In this document: piece after piece, positions 53,109 to 61,401 of the stretch | Numbering within the stretch: the first letter of the stretch is position 1 | Layout: every line of letters begins with the position of its first letter | Assembly: GCF_017833525.1 (NCBI RefSeq) | Contig: NZ_JAFICD010000002.1 | Span: 1,116,001 to 1,180,000, forward strand | DNA length: 64,000 bases | Direction: 5' to 3' | Source of the DNA: Duganella sp. 1411 | Lineage (GTDB): Bacteria > Pseudomonadota > Gammaproteobacteria > Burkholderiales > Burkholderiaceae_D | The notes under the pieces: generated by a model | Database searches by the model: none | What the model was told of the DNA's origin: nothing | What the model saw: the letters and a program-made list of their open reading frames with translations, nothing else | Position numbers and translations under genes: made by a program

Positions 53109-53681
53109 ATGACTTCAATCGAGCAACTGACGCCGGAGGATTTCGATTTTTTCCTCGCCTATCTCAACGACCATCTGTCGGACAACGGCCGCGACGGCAC
53201 CGGCTATTTCCAGCCGCTGTCGCGCCACGACGCGCGCTTCCCCGCCGACAAGGCCGCCGCGTTCAAGGCGGGCATGGGCGTCGAAGTCGGCGCGCCGGGA
53301 TGGCGGCGGGTGTGGGTGGCGCGCGACGCCGACGGCCGCATTGCCGGCCACATCGATTTGCGCGCGCACGCCGAGCGTTACGCGGCGCATCGCTGCCTGC
53401 TGGGCATGGGTGTCGATCGCGGCCAGCGCAAGGCCGGCCTCGGCGGGCGGTTGATCGACCATGCGCAGCAATGGGCGCGTCACAGGGCGCGGCTCGAATG
53501 GATAGATTTGCAGGTGCTGTCATCGAACACGCCGGCCATCAATCTGTATCTGCGCAACGGCTTCCATAAAACCGGCGAGATCGCCGACATGTTCAACATC
53601 GACGGCCAAATGTTTTCGTACACCGGCATGAGCAAGCAGCTCGACCCGGCCCGCGACGCAATGAACGCCTTGATTACGTAG
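53109..53681 (+). CDS. GNAT-family N-acetyltransferase ending in a REP element
   Basis: 190 residues. N-terminal EQLTPEDFDFFLAYLNDHLS; acetyl-CoA site LLGMGVDRGQRKAGLGGRLI, with the family R/Q-x-x-G-x-G loop; C-terminal LQVLSSNTPAINLYLRNGFH. Acceptor unknown. The last codons are ATT ACG TAG, and this TAG is the GTAG head of a REP element (53678 onward), so the element ends the reading frame. No ribosome site is obvious before ATG 53109. Confidence 0.84.
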   Translation: MTSIEQLTPEDFDFFLAYLNDHLSDNGRDGTGYFQPLSRHDARFPADKAAAFKAGMGVEVGAPGWRRVWVARDADGRIAGHIDLRAHAERYAAHRCLLGMGVDRGQRKAGLGGRLIDHAQQWARHRARLEWIDLQVLSSNTPAINLYLRNGFHKTGEIADMFNIDGQMFSYTGMSKQLDPARDAMNALIT

Positions 53682-53770
53682 GGCGGATTAGCGCAGCGTA
53701 ATCGGCCAATGCATGCGTCCCGACGGCTCACGCATTGGCGGATTACGGCGTTCCGCCTAATCCGCCCTAC
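53678..53770. repeat. REP pair (REPIN-like) at the end of the GNAT gene
   Basis: Two GTAG-headed palindromes in opposite orientation: 53678-53706 and 53737-53770, linked by 30 bases. The first has one mismatch in its second arm (ATCGGCC for ATCCGCC); the second has the GGCGTTCCGCC loop variant seen at 29007. The first four bases include the stop codon of the preceding gene. Confidence 0.88.
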
Positions 53771-53818
53771 GTGTTTTAGAGGTTTTTAAAAGTTGTAGAG
53801 GAAAGCTTGGCGTGAGGT

Positions 53819-53832
53819 GTCCGTTTCCGGAC
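53819..53832. promoter_or_regulatory. candidate upstream activator site for the sigma54 promoter
   Basis: Inverted repeat GTCCG-TTTC-CGGAC, about 110 bases upstream of the sigma54 promoter, the usual distance for binding sites of NtrC-type activators. The activator encoded at 58378 is the natural candidate. Based on symmetry and position only. Confidence 0.4.
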
Positions 53833-53928
53833 GATGGTGGGCGGAGCCGGGCAATCGCGGCCGCCGCAACAGCCGGATCACCGCGTCTAACACCTTGATC
53901 CATATAGCTAATTTAAAAATTTCCTGCG

Positions 53929-53944
53929 TGGCACGGCGATTGCA
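53929..53944 (+). promoter_or_regulatory. sigma54 (RpoN) promoter of the exporter operon
   Basis: TGGCAC-GGCGA-TTGCA matches the -24/-12 consensus (TGGCAC, five bases, TTGCA). GG lies at 53930-53931 and GC at 53942-53943. Transcription would start near 53955, after the GTG at 53948, so it also fixes the start of the first gene at ATG 53981. Confidence 0.88.
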
Positions 53945-53980
53945 ATAGTGAAGGAAACATCACTTCGCTCACGCAACGCC

Positions 53981-55225
53981 ATGGACCAGGCCCTCAGCCC
54001 CAACATCATCGCCCGCCGCCACCGCAACACCGTGCTCGCCATCGCCGCGCTGCTGGCCACGCTGTGCGTGGGCGCCTGGGGCATCAACCGCGCCGTCAGT
54101 CCCAGCGTCGCGGCCGACAGCGCGAGCATCGCCGAGGTCCGCGTCGGCAATATCGCCAACACCATCAACGCCTCCGGCATCGTCATCCCCATCCACGAGG
54201 CGCTGGTCGCCAGCCCGATCCAGACGCGCGTGGCCAAGGTCCAGGCCAAGCTCGGCCAGCAAGTCCAAGCCGGCGAGCTGCTGCTGGAACTGGACAACCG
54301 CACCGTGCTGCTGGCCATCGACGGCCTCAGGGAACAATTGGCGCAACAGGAAAACCGCATCCTGGCGCTGACCCTGGAGATGGACCAGAAACGTAAAGAG
54401 CTGGTCAGCGCCATCGAGCTGCTGGAACTGGACCTGCAGGCCACGCGCGTCAAGCTGGGCCGCTACCAGACGCTGCGCAAGGCCGGCGGCGTCTCGGCCG
54501 AGGACTTGCTGACGGCCGAACTCAACGTCAAACGCAACGAGATCCAGCTGCGGCAGCGCCACGAGCAGATCGAGGACGGCAAGCGCGTCACCTCCAGCAA
54601 CATCGAAGGCGCGCGGCTGCAAAAAAGCATCCTGCAAAAGCAGTTGCAGGAACAGCAGCAACTGCTGGCGCAAACCCAGGTGCGCGCGCCGTTCGCCGGC
54701 ATGCTGACCTTCCTGCTGGCCGACGAGGGCGCCAGCCTGGCCACCGGCCAGCTGGTCGCCAAGGTGTCCGAGCTGAACAACTACAAGGTCGAGGCCTCGC
54801 TGTCGGACTTCCACGCGCGCGCGCTCAGCGCCGGCCAGCCGGTGCTGGTCGAGCAGGGCAACGTCAAGCTCAACGGCGAGGTCCACACCATCCTGCCGGA
54901 AATCCAGAACGGCACCGTCAAGCTGCTGGTGACCTTGGCCGAGCCGCACCACGCCATCCTGCGCAACAAGCTGCGCGTCGAGGTCAACATCGTCACCGAG
55001 CAAAAGAACAACACCTTGCTGGTCGACAGCGGCCCCGCCTTCAACGGCCGCGGCCCGCAGGAGATCTTTGTCGTGCGCGACGGCATGGCACGCAAGACCA
55101 CCCTCAACATCGGCGCCAGCGATGGCAAGAGCGTCGAAATCCTGGGCGGCGCCCGCGCCGGCGACCGCCTGATCATTTCGGATACCAGCAACTACAAGGA
55201 CCGCGACAGCATCCGTGTCAACTAA
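53981..55225 (+). CDS. HlyD/MacA-type periplasmic adaptor of an ABC exporter
   Basis: 414 residues. The ATG at 53981 is chosen because the sigma54 transcript would begin after the earlier GTG. Membrane helix at about 13-33 (TVLAIAALLATLCVGAWGIN), lipoyl/barrel-sandwich segments (AKLGQQVQAGELLLELDNRT; QVRAPFAGMLTFLLADEGAS), a long helical hairpin between them (about 110-225), then beta-barrel and membrane-proximal domains. It links an inner-membrane exporter to an outer-membrane channel (not in this window). First gene of a six-gene operon. Confidence 0.9.
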   Translation: MDQALSPNIIARRHRNTVLAIAALLATLCVGAWGINRAVSPSVAADSASIAEVRVGNIANTINASGIVIPIHEALVASPIQTRVAKVQAKLGQQVQAGELLLELDNRTVLLAIDGLREQLAQQENRILALTLEMDQKRKELVSAIELLELDLQATRVKLGRYQTLRKAGGVSAEDLLTAELNVKRNEIQLRQRHEQIEDGKRVTSSNIEGARLQKSILQKQLQEQQQLLAQTQVRAPFAGMLTFLLADEGASLATGQLVAKVSELNNYKVEASLSDFHARALSAGQPVLVEQGNVKLNGEVHTILPEIQNGTVKLLVTLAEPHHAILRNKLRVEVNIVTEQKNNTLLVDSGPAFNGRGPQEIFVVRDGMARKTTLNIGASDGKSVEILGGARAGDRLIISDTSNYKDRDSIRVN

Positions 55226-55258
55226 GCGCGTCCACTAATGAAGAGAGAAAGGCCCACC

Positions 55259-55921
55259 ATGATTCGCCTGCAAAACGTCAGCAAAACCTACCAGACCGAC
55301 AAGGTCGAAACCTTGGCCCTGAAAGATATCGACCTGCATGTCGAGAAAGCCGAATTCGTCTGCATCATGGGCCCCAGCGGCTGCGGCAAGAGCACGCTGC
55401 TCAACCTGATCGGCCTGCTGGACCATCCCGGCAGCGGCGCCATCCACGTGGCCGGCACGCCGGTGGCGTCGTACAAGGACAAGTATGTGGCCAAGCTGCG
55501 CAACCAGACCTTCGGCTTCATCTTCCAGAGCTTCCACCTGATCAACGACCTGCGCGTCATCGACAATGTCGAGCTGCCGCTGCTGTACCGGAATATCTCG
55601 ACCAAAAAGCGCCAGCGGCTGGCGCGCGAGGCGCTGGAGAAAGTCGGCCTCGGCGCGCGCATGGACCACTACCCCAACCAGCTGTCCGGCGGCCAGCAGC
55701 AGCGCGTGGCGATCGCCCGCGCCATCGTCGGCCAGCCGCAGGTGTTGCTGGCCGACGAGCCGACCGGCAACCTCGACAGCAAGATGGGCCAGGAGGTGAT
55801 GGACATTCTGCTGCAGCTGCACAGCGAGGGCACCACCGTCATCATGGTCACCCACAACGAGCAGGAGGCGAAGATGGCCGGCCGCATCGTGCGCGTGTTC
55901 GACGGCCAGCTGGTCGCGTAA
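55259..55921 (+). CDS. ABC exporter ATPase, MacB/LolD type
   Basis: 220 residues. ATG 55259 (MIRLQNVSKTYQ) has GAAAGG upstream and matches family starts; ATG 55238 would add seven residues. Walker A GPSGCGKSTLL, Q-loop FIFQSFHLI, signature LSGGQQQRVAIARAI and Walker B VLLADEPTGNLD are all intact. As with MacB/LolD partners it would drive mechanotransmission by the two FtsX-type permeases encoded next. Follows the adaptor by 33 bases. Confidence 0.94.
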   Translation: MIRLQNVSKTYQTDKVETLALKDIDLHVEKAEFVCIMGPSGCGKSTLLNLIGLLDHPGSGAIHVAGTPVASYKDKYVAKLRNQTFGFIFQSFHLINDLRVIDNVELPLLYRNISTKKRQRLAREALEKVGLGARMDHYPNQLSGGQQQRVAIARAIVGQPQVLLADEPTGNLDSKMGQEVMDILLQLHSEGTTVIMVTHNEQEAKMAGRIVRVFDGQLVA

Positions 55922-55930
55922 GGGGTCCCC

Positions 55931-57169
55931 ATGTTCAGAAATTATCTGCTGACGGCGTGCAAGGTCTTCATGCGCCGCAAGCTGTTCACGGCGATCAACC
56001 TGCTGTGCATCGTGCTGACCCTGGTGGTGCTGATGGTGGTCACCGCGCTGCTGCAAAACGCCTTCTACCCCACCGGCGTCGAGGGCAAGAGCGAGCGCAT
56101 GGTGCAAATGGTCATGATGCAGTCGAGTAACACCGAGCGGCCGGGCCGGCGCATCGGTTTGTTCGGTTACAAGATCGTCGAGAAATACCTCAAGCCGATG
56201 ACTGGCGTCGAGGCGGTGTCGGCGTCGATGTTGCCGCAATCGGTGGCGGTGTACCAGCCCGGCAGGGTCAGCGAAGTGCAGCTGCGGCGAACCGACGCCG
56301 AGTATTGGCGCATCCTCGATTTCCACGTCGTCTCGGGACGCGTCATCAGCGCCGACGATGTCGAACAGGGCCGCTTCGTGGCCGTGCTCAACCTGTCCAC
56401 GGCGCGCAGGCTGTTCCCCGGCCAGCCTTATCTGAACCAGAAGATCCTGGTCGACGGCCAAACGTTCACCGTCATCGGCGTGGTCGAGGATGCGCTGCAG
56501 GTGAACGCCTACGCCGACGCATGGGTGCCGACCACCACGCTGGCGTCCACCGACTACAAGGGCCAGGAATACGGCAACTTCACCGTGATGATCCTGGCGC
56601 GCACGGCGGCCGATTTACCGGCTGTCAAGCGCGATATCGTGCGCATCGCCAAGTCGGTGCGCTACGACGATCCGAATTTGTTCAATGTGGCCCGGTTCTG
56701 GGGCGACTCCAAACTGGAACTGTTCGCCCGCACCTTGACCAACAGCACCGCTGAAGACGCCGGCGCCCCAACATTCGTGGCCAGCATCGCGGCGCTGATG
56801 CTGCTGTTCATGGCGCTGCCGGCGCTCAACCTGATCAACCTCAATGTCGGGCGCATCATGGAGCGCGGCAGCGAGATCGGTGTACGCAAGGCCTTCGGCG
56901 CCACCAGCCGCCAACTGGTGGCGCAGCTGGTGCTGGAAAACGTGCTGCTGTGCCTGATCGGCGGCGCCATCGGCCTGGTCTGCGCCGCCGGCGCGCTGTG
57001 GTGGCTCGAGGGCTCCGGCCTGATCCCCTATCTCAAGGTCGAGCTCAACCTGGCCGTGTTCGGCTACGGGCTGTTGCTCACGGTGGTGTTCGGCGTGCTG
57101 TCGGGCGTCATCCCCGCCTGGAAAATGTCGCGCCTGGATCCGGTCCGCGCGCTGAAAGGAAATACCTGA
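55931..57169 (+). CDS. ABC exporter permease, MacB/FtsX family (first subunit)
   Basis: 412 residues. One N-terminal helix at about 19-42 (FTAINLLCIVLTLVVLMVVT), a large periplasmic MacB-PCD domain (about 43-275), then three C-terminal helices with the FtsX signature (GSEIGVRKAFGATSRQLVAQ). It has the layout of type VII ABC transporters. It overlaps the next permease by one base (TGATG), so the two probably pair as a heterodimer with the ATPase. Confidence 0.92.
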   Translation: MFRNYLLTACKVFMRRKLFTAINLLCIVLTLVVLMVVTALLQNAFYPTGVEGKSERMVQMVMMQSSNTERPGRRIGLFGYKIVEKYLKPMTGVEAVSASMLPQSVAVYQPGRVSEVQLRRTDAEYWRILDFHVVSGRVISADDVEQGRFVAVLNLSTARRLFPGQPYLNQKILVDGQTFTVIGVVEDALQVNAYADAWVPTTTLASTDYKGQEYGNFTVMILARTAADLPAVKRDIVRIAKSVRYDDPNLFNVARFWGDSKLELFARTLTNSTAEDAGAPTFVASIAALMLLFMALPALNLINLNVGRIMERGSEIGVRKAFGATSRQLVAQLVLENVLLCLIGGAIGLVCAAGALWWLEGSGLIPYLKVELNLAVFGYGLLLTVVFGVLSGVIPAWKMSRLDPVRALKGNT

Positions 57170-58362
57170 TGCTGCACCATCTCCTCAAACTGATCTGGAA
57201 GCGCAAATCGCGCAACATGATGCTGAGCCTGGAAATCCTGCTGGCCTTCATGGTGGTGTTCGCCATCGCCGCGTTCGCCGTGCGCAACTACCAGCTGTAC
57301 CAGATGCCGATCGGCTTCGCCTGGCGCGACCAGTGGTCGGTCGCCATCCGCAACGCCCAGCCCATTCCCAACGACGCCGCCATGTACGACGCGCTCAAGC
57401 GCGCCCTGCTCGAGTTGCCGGAGGTGGAAAAGGTCGCCTTCACCTCGATGGCGCCGTACGAGATGTCGCGCATGAACGCGTATTATGCGCTACCGGACGG
57501 CAGCCGCCGCGTCGAGTCCGACAGCCTGGACGCGAGCGACGACTTTTTCGACACCATGCAAATGACGCCTGCGCAGGGCCGCTGGTTCTCCAAAGCCGAC
57601 GACGGCGCCGACGCCATACCGACCGTGATCAACCGCTTGGTGGCAGACAAGCTGTTCCCCGGCATCCCGGCGATCGGCCAGGTGTTCACCGCCGCCGAGT
57701 TCAGGGGCACGCCGCGGCGCTACCGCGTCAGCGCGGTGGTCGAGCACTACCGCTCGCACGGCGAATACATGGAGCCAGTCAATTTGGTGCTACCGCGCTT
57801 CATTCCCGGCGTCAGCGGGGAGCCGGCCATGACCATCATGCTACGGGTCAAGCCGGGCACGCCGCGCGCGTTCGAGGCGCGCCTCAGCGCCCGCCTCAAG
57901 CGCGAGCACGGCGACTGGTCGTTCGTCATCAGCCCGCTGAGCGAGGCGCGCAAGTCGATGAGCAAGCTGCAGATGGTGCCAATGATGGTCATGTCGGTGA
58001 TCGCCGCCTTCCTGCTGGTGATGGTCGCCTTCGGCCTGTTCGGCGTGCTGTGGCAAAACACCACGCAGCGCATTCCCGAGATCGGCCTGCGCCGCGCGCT
58101 CGGCGCCGACGCCGGCCACATCTACCGCCAGATCATCGCCGAGCAAATGCTGCTCAGCACCGCCGCGATGGCGGTCGCGCTGGTGCTGCTGGTGCAGCTG
58201 CCGCTGACCGGCGCATTCCCGGACAGCCTGAACTGGCCGGTGTTTTTCACGGCGGCGGCGCTATCGGCCGGTGTGATCTATCTGCTATCCTTGCTGTGTT
58301 CGCTCTACCCGGGCTGGCGCGCCGCGCGCCTCAGCCCCACCCAGGCGCTGCATTATGAATAA
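57169..58362 (+). CDS. ABC exporter permease, MacB/FtsX family (second subunit)
   Basis: 397 residues from ATG 57169, with AAAGGA upstream. Topology as in the preceding permease: helix at about 20-42 (LEILLAFMVVFAIAAFAVRN), periplasmic domain, and three C-terminal helices with IPEIGLRRALGADAGHIYRQ. The two are only distantly alike in the periplasmic part, which suggests a division of labour in substrate contact. The substrate is not evident; MacA/MacB relatives export antibiotics, peptides or siderophores. Confidence 0.92.
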   Translation: MLHHLLKLIWKRKSRNMMLSLEILLAFMVVFAIAAFAVRNYQLYQMPIGFAWRDQWSVAIRNAQPIPNDAAMYDALKRALLELPEVEKVAFTSMAPYEMSRMNAYYALPDGSRRVESDSLDASDDFFDTMQMTPAQGRWFSKADDGADAIPTVINRLVADKLFPGIPAIGQVFTAAEFRGTPRRYRVSAVVEHYRSHGEYMEPVNLVLPRFIPGVSGEPAMTIMLRVKPGTPRAFEARLSARLKREHGDWSFVISPLSEARKSMSKLQMVPMMVMSVIAAFLLVMVAFGLFGVLWQNTTQRIPEIGLRRALGADAGHIYRQIIAEQMLLSTAAMAVALVLLVQLPLTGAFPDSLNWPVFFTAAALSAGVIYLLSLLCSLYPGWRAARLSPTQALHYE

Positions 58363-58377
58363 GGTCGTTAGAAGTTG

Positions 58378-59799
58378 ATGGAATCATCCCGTAAGCAACG
58401 CATATTAATTGTCGACGATGACAGCGCGGTCCAGGTGTCGCTGGCGCTGCTGCTCAAGCAGTCCGGCTTCGACGCCGTGTGCAGCGACGACCCCAAGCAG
58501 GCGCTGGCCGCCCTGGCGCAACAACCGGTCGATCTGGTGCTGCAGGACATGAACTTCTCGCTGCAAACCAGCGGCGAGGAAGGCTTGCAGCTGCTGGCCG
58601 ACATCAAGCAGGCCCGCCCCGCCCTGCCGGTGCTGCTGATGACGGCCTGGGGCTCGATCGCGCTGGCGGTGCGCGGCGTGCAAGCGGGCGCCGCCAACTT
58701 CTTCACCAAGCCATGGGACAACACGCAGCTGATCGCGTTGATCCGCGCGACGCTGGAGACGGCGCAGCCGGCGCCGTCCGTGCCGCAGGCGGCCGCGTCG
58801 CGCCAGGCGCTCGACCAGCAATTCGACTTCAGCGGCATCGTCGGCGAGCACCCGCGCCTGCTCAAGGTGCTGGCCACCATCGGCCAGGTGGCGGCGACCC
58901 GGGCGCCGGTGTTGATCCTCGGCGAGAGCGGCAGCGGCAAGGAACTGATCGCCGACGCCATCCACCGCAACAGCCCGCGCGCGGCGCGTCCCATCGTCAA
59001 GATCAACATGGGGGCGATCACGCCGTCGCTGTTCGAGAGCGAGATGTTCGGCCACGTGCGCGGCGCCTTCACCGACGCCAAGACCGACCGCAAAGGCCAC
59101 GTGGCCAGCGCGCACGAGGGCACCCTGTTCCTCGACGAGATCGGCGAACTGAATCGCTCAGACCAGGTCAAACTGTTGCGCGTGCTGCAGGACCAGACCT
59201 ACCAGCCGGTCGGCGCCAGCCGCACCGAGCGCGCCGACATCCGCGTGGTGTCGGCCACCAACCGCGAGCTGGCGGAGCTGGTCGCCAGCGGCGAGTTCCG
59301 CGAGGATTTGTTTTACCGGCTGAATTTGATCACGATCAGGCTGCCGCCGCTGCGCGAGCGCCGCAGCGATATCGCCCTGCTGGCGCGGCATATCATCGGC
59401 GAGGTGTCGGCCAGCTACGGCCTGGGGCCGGCGACGATCGCCCCGCAGGCGCTCGATTGGCTAGCCGCGCAACCCTGGCCGGGCAATATCCGCCAGCTCA
59501 AGCAAACGCTGGAGCGCACCTTGCTGCTGGTCGGGCGCAGCGAATTGCGGCAGGCCGATTTCATCGCCGCCGAGCAGAACGAGAACGGCGGCGCGCCGGG
59601 TGCGTCGCGCGCCACCTTGCGGGTCGACGGCATGACCCTGGAGCAGGTCGAGCGCCACATGATCGCGCACGCGCTCGACCAGCATCAGGGCAATATCTCG
59701 CGCGTGGCCAAGGCGCTGGGCCTGAGCCGCACCGCGCTGTACCGCCGGCTCGAGCGGCATGGCCTGGGCGCCGCGCCGGACGGCGAGTTTCCCTCATGA
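58378..59799 (+). CDS. NtrC-family sigma54-dependent response regulator
   Basis: 473 residues. Receiver domain 5-125 (ILIVDDDSAVQ; phospho-acceptor in LVLQDMNFS), AAA+ domain about 155-390 with Walker A LGESGSGKELIAD and the sigma54-contact loop as GAFTDA rather than the consensus GAFTGA, Walker B GTLFLDEIGEL, and a C-terminal Fis-type helix-turn-helix (NISRVAKALGLSRTALYRRL). ATG 58378 is chosen over TTG 58375. It lies in the operon it probably controls. Its stop overlaps the kinase start (ATGA). Confidence 0.94.
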   Translation: MESSRKQRILIVDDDSAVQVSLALLLKQSGFDAVCSDDPKQALAALAQQPVDLVLQDMNFSLQTSGEEGLQLLADIKQARPALPVLLMTAWGSIALAVRGVQAGAANFFTKPWDNTQLIALIRATLETAQPAPSVPQAAASRQALDQQFDFSGIVGEHPRLLKVLATIGQVAATRAPVLILGESGSGKELIADAIHRNSPRAARPIVKINMGAITPSLFESEMFGHVRGAFTDAKTDRKGHVASAHEGTLFLDEIGELNRSDQVKLLRVLQDQTYQPVGASRTERADIRVVSATNRELAELVASGEFREDLFYRLNLITIRLPPLRERRSDIALLARHIIGEVSASYGLGPATIAPQALDWLAAQPWPGNIRQLKQTLERTLLLVGRSELRQADFIAAEQNENGGAPGASRATLRVDGMTLEQVERHMIAHALDQHQGNISRVAKALGLSRTALYRRLERHGLGAAPDGEFPS

Positions 59800-61169
59800 G
59801 CCTGCGATACCGGCTGTACGCCTACCTGGTCGCCGCGCACCTGCTGTTCCTCGGCTTGACGATGCTGTTGTTGCGCACCTCGCCGTGGCTGATGATCGGC
59901 CTCGAGGCCGCCGTGCTGCTGAGCTTTATGCTGGGCGTGCGCCTGATACGGCGCGCGCTCGAACCGCTCGGCTACACGCGCCACTTCCACGATCTGCTGC
60001 AAGACCAGCAATACGCCGCGCGCCTGCAACACAGCGCCGACCGCGAGCTCAACGAGCTGGTCGAACTGTTCAACACCATGCTGGGCCGGCTCTACCAGGA
60101 ACGCCTGCAAATCGGCGAGCAGCAAGGCTTTCTCGACCGCCTGCTGGAGGCCACGCCCAGCGCGGTGATCGTGTTCGACTTCGACGGGCGCATCAGTCTG
60201 CTCAACGCCAGCGCGCAGGCGCTGCTGGGCCTGGACAACGCCAAGGGCAAGCCGCTGCGGGCGTGGCTGGCCAACGGCGACGCCACGGCGGCGACGCCGG
60301 CGCCAGCGGCCGGCCACCCGCCCGCGTTGCTGGCCCAGCTCGACCTGCTGCCGCTGGGCGAGAGCCGCTTGCTGACCGATGGCGACGGCCGCCGCTACCG
60401 TGCCCAGCGCGGCCACTTCTACGATCGCGGCTTCGCCCGCCACTTCCTGCTGATCGAGGAATTGACCGAGGAACTGGAAAGCTCGGAGAAAGACACTTAC
60501 GACAAGCTGATCCGCGTTCTCGCGCACGAGGTCAACAACACGGTCGCCGCCACCGGCTCGGTGCTCGACTCGCTGCTGTACTACCGCGGCCAGTTGAACG
60601 CGCGCGACGGCGACGACTTCGACACCGCCATCGTCGCCGTCAAGCGCCGCAACGTCAGCCTGGGCGAATTCATCGAGCGCTTCACGCGCGTGGTCAAGAT
60701 GCCCGCGCCGGAACCGCGTCCCAACGCCGTGCGCGACCTCATGGACGACATCCTGTATCTGTACCGCGAGCCCTGCCGCGCCCGCGGCATCCGCCTCGCC
60801 TGGGCGCGCTGCGACGAGGTGCCGGCCGTCGCGCTGGACCGCCACCTGATGGAGCAGGCGCTGCTGAACGTGGTCAAGAACGCCATGGAGGCGGTGGAGG
60901 AAGCGGCGTCCGGCGAGAAGTTCATCGAATTCGTGCTGGCCGGCGAGGCCGGCGGCGTGCGGCTGTCGGTGATCGATTCGGGCAACCTGCTGGGCAAGGT
61001 GCCGGCGCGGCAGTTGTTCACGCCGTTTTTCACCACCAAGAAAGGTGGACAAGGGATCGGTCTGCTGTTCGTGCGCGAGGTGATGAACCGGCACGGCTTC
61101 GCCTATCGGCTGGCGGCCACCGGCGACGGCGCCACGCGCTTCGACATCTGGTTCACGCCCCCTCGTTGA
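59796..61169 (+). CDS. NtrY/NtrB-like sensor histidine kinase
   Basis: 457 residues from ATG 59796; the long frame upstream is the shadow of the regulator. Two membrane helices at about 7-28 and 31-50 with almost no periplasmic loop, a HAMP-like linker, a PAS domain (about 105-210; FLDRLLEATPSAVIVFDFDG) and a kinase core with the H-box LAHEVNNTVAAT, N-box LLNVVKNAMEAVEEA and G-box GGQGIGLLFVREVMNRHG. With no extracytoplasmic domain it probably senses a membrane or cytoplasmic cue. It would phosphorylate the regulator encoded just upstream. Confidence 0.92.
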   Translation: MSLRYRLYAYLVAAHLLFLGLTMLLLRTSPWLMIGLEAAVLLSFMLGVRLIRRALEPLGYTRHFHDLLQDQQYAARLQHSADRELNELVELFNTMLGRLYQERLQIGEQQGFLDRLLEATPSAVIVFDFDGRISLLNASAQALLGLDNAKGKPLRAWLANGDATAATPAPAAGHPPALLAQLDLLPLGESRLLTDGDGRRYRAQRGHFYDRGFARHFLLIEELTEELESSEKDTYDKLIRVLAHEVNNTVAATGSVLDSLLYYRGQLNARDGDDFDTAIVAVKRRNVSLGEFIERFTRVVKMPAPEPRPNAVRDLMDDILYLYREPCRARGIRLAWARCDEVPAVALDRHLMEQALLNVVKNAMEAVEEAASGEKFIEFVLAGEAGGVRLSVIDSGNLLGKVPARQLFTPFFTTKKGGQGIGLLFVREVMNRHGFAYRLAATGDGATRFDIWFTPPR

Positions 61170-61289
61170 CGCCACCCACGGCTTGGCATGGATCGTGCTG
61201 CTGTCGCCATGCGGAGCGGGACCGGCTTGCTTATACGAAAAACACATAGCCATATAGCCAAATATTCGTTCTTTGCGCGATTCCCGCCT

Positions 61290-61307
61290 CGTTTATATCG
61301 ATAAACG
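61290..61307. promoter_or_regulatory. inverted repeat upstream of the symporter gene, possible operator
   Basis: CGTTTAT-ATCG-ATAAACG, 7-bp arms, followed by TATAAA (61310-61315), about 95 bases before the symporter start. It lies in the 232-base gap 61170-61401, which is otherwise without a supported feature. The bound regulator is unknown. Confidence 0.4.
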
Positions 61308-61401
61308 CATATAAAATGACCGACCGGTGCCGTTTTCCTTGTCCAGGCAAGAGATTGCGTGGCGCCGGCTGATCTATTCAACTCGTGGCAAAGGGTGGGC
61401 A

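Noticed and set aside
53948..53980. GTG at 53948 as the start of the adaptor gene
   Set aside because: The sigma54 promoter places the transcript start near 53955, after this codon.
59685..61253. 522-residue minus-strand frame opposite the sensor kinase
   Set aside because: Gln/Arg/Val-rich shadow; the kinase H-, N- and G-boxes are in the plus frame.
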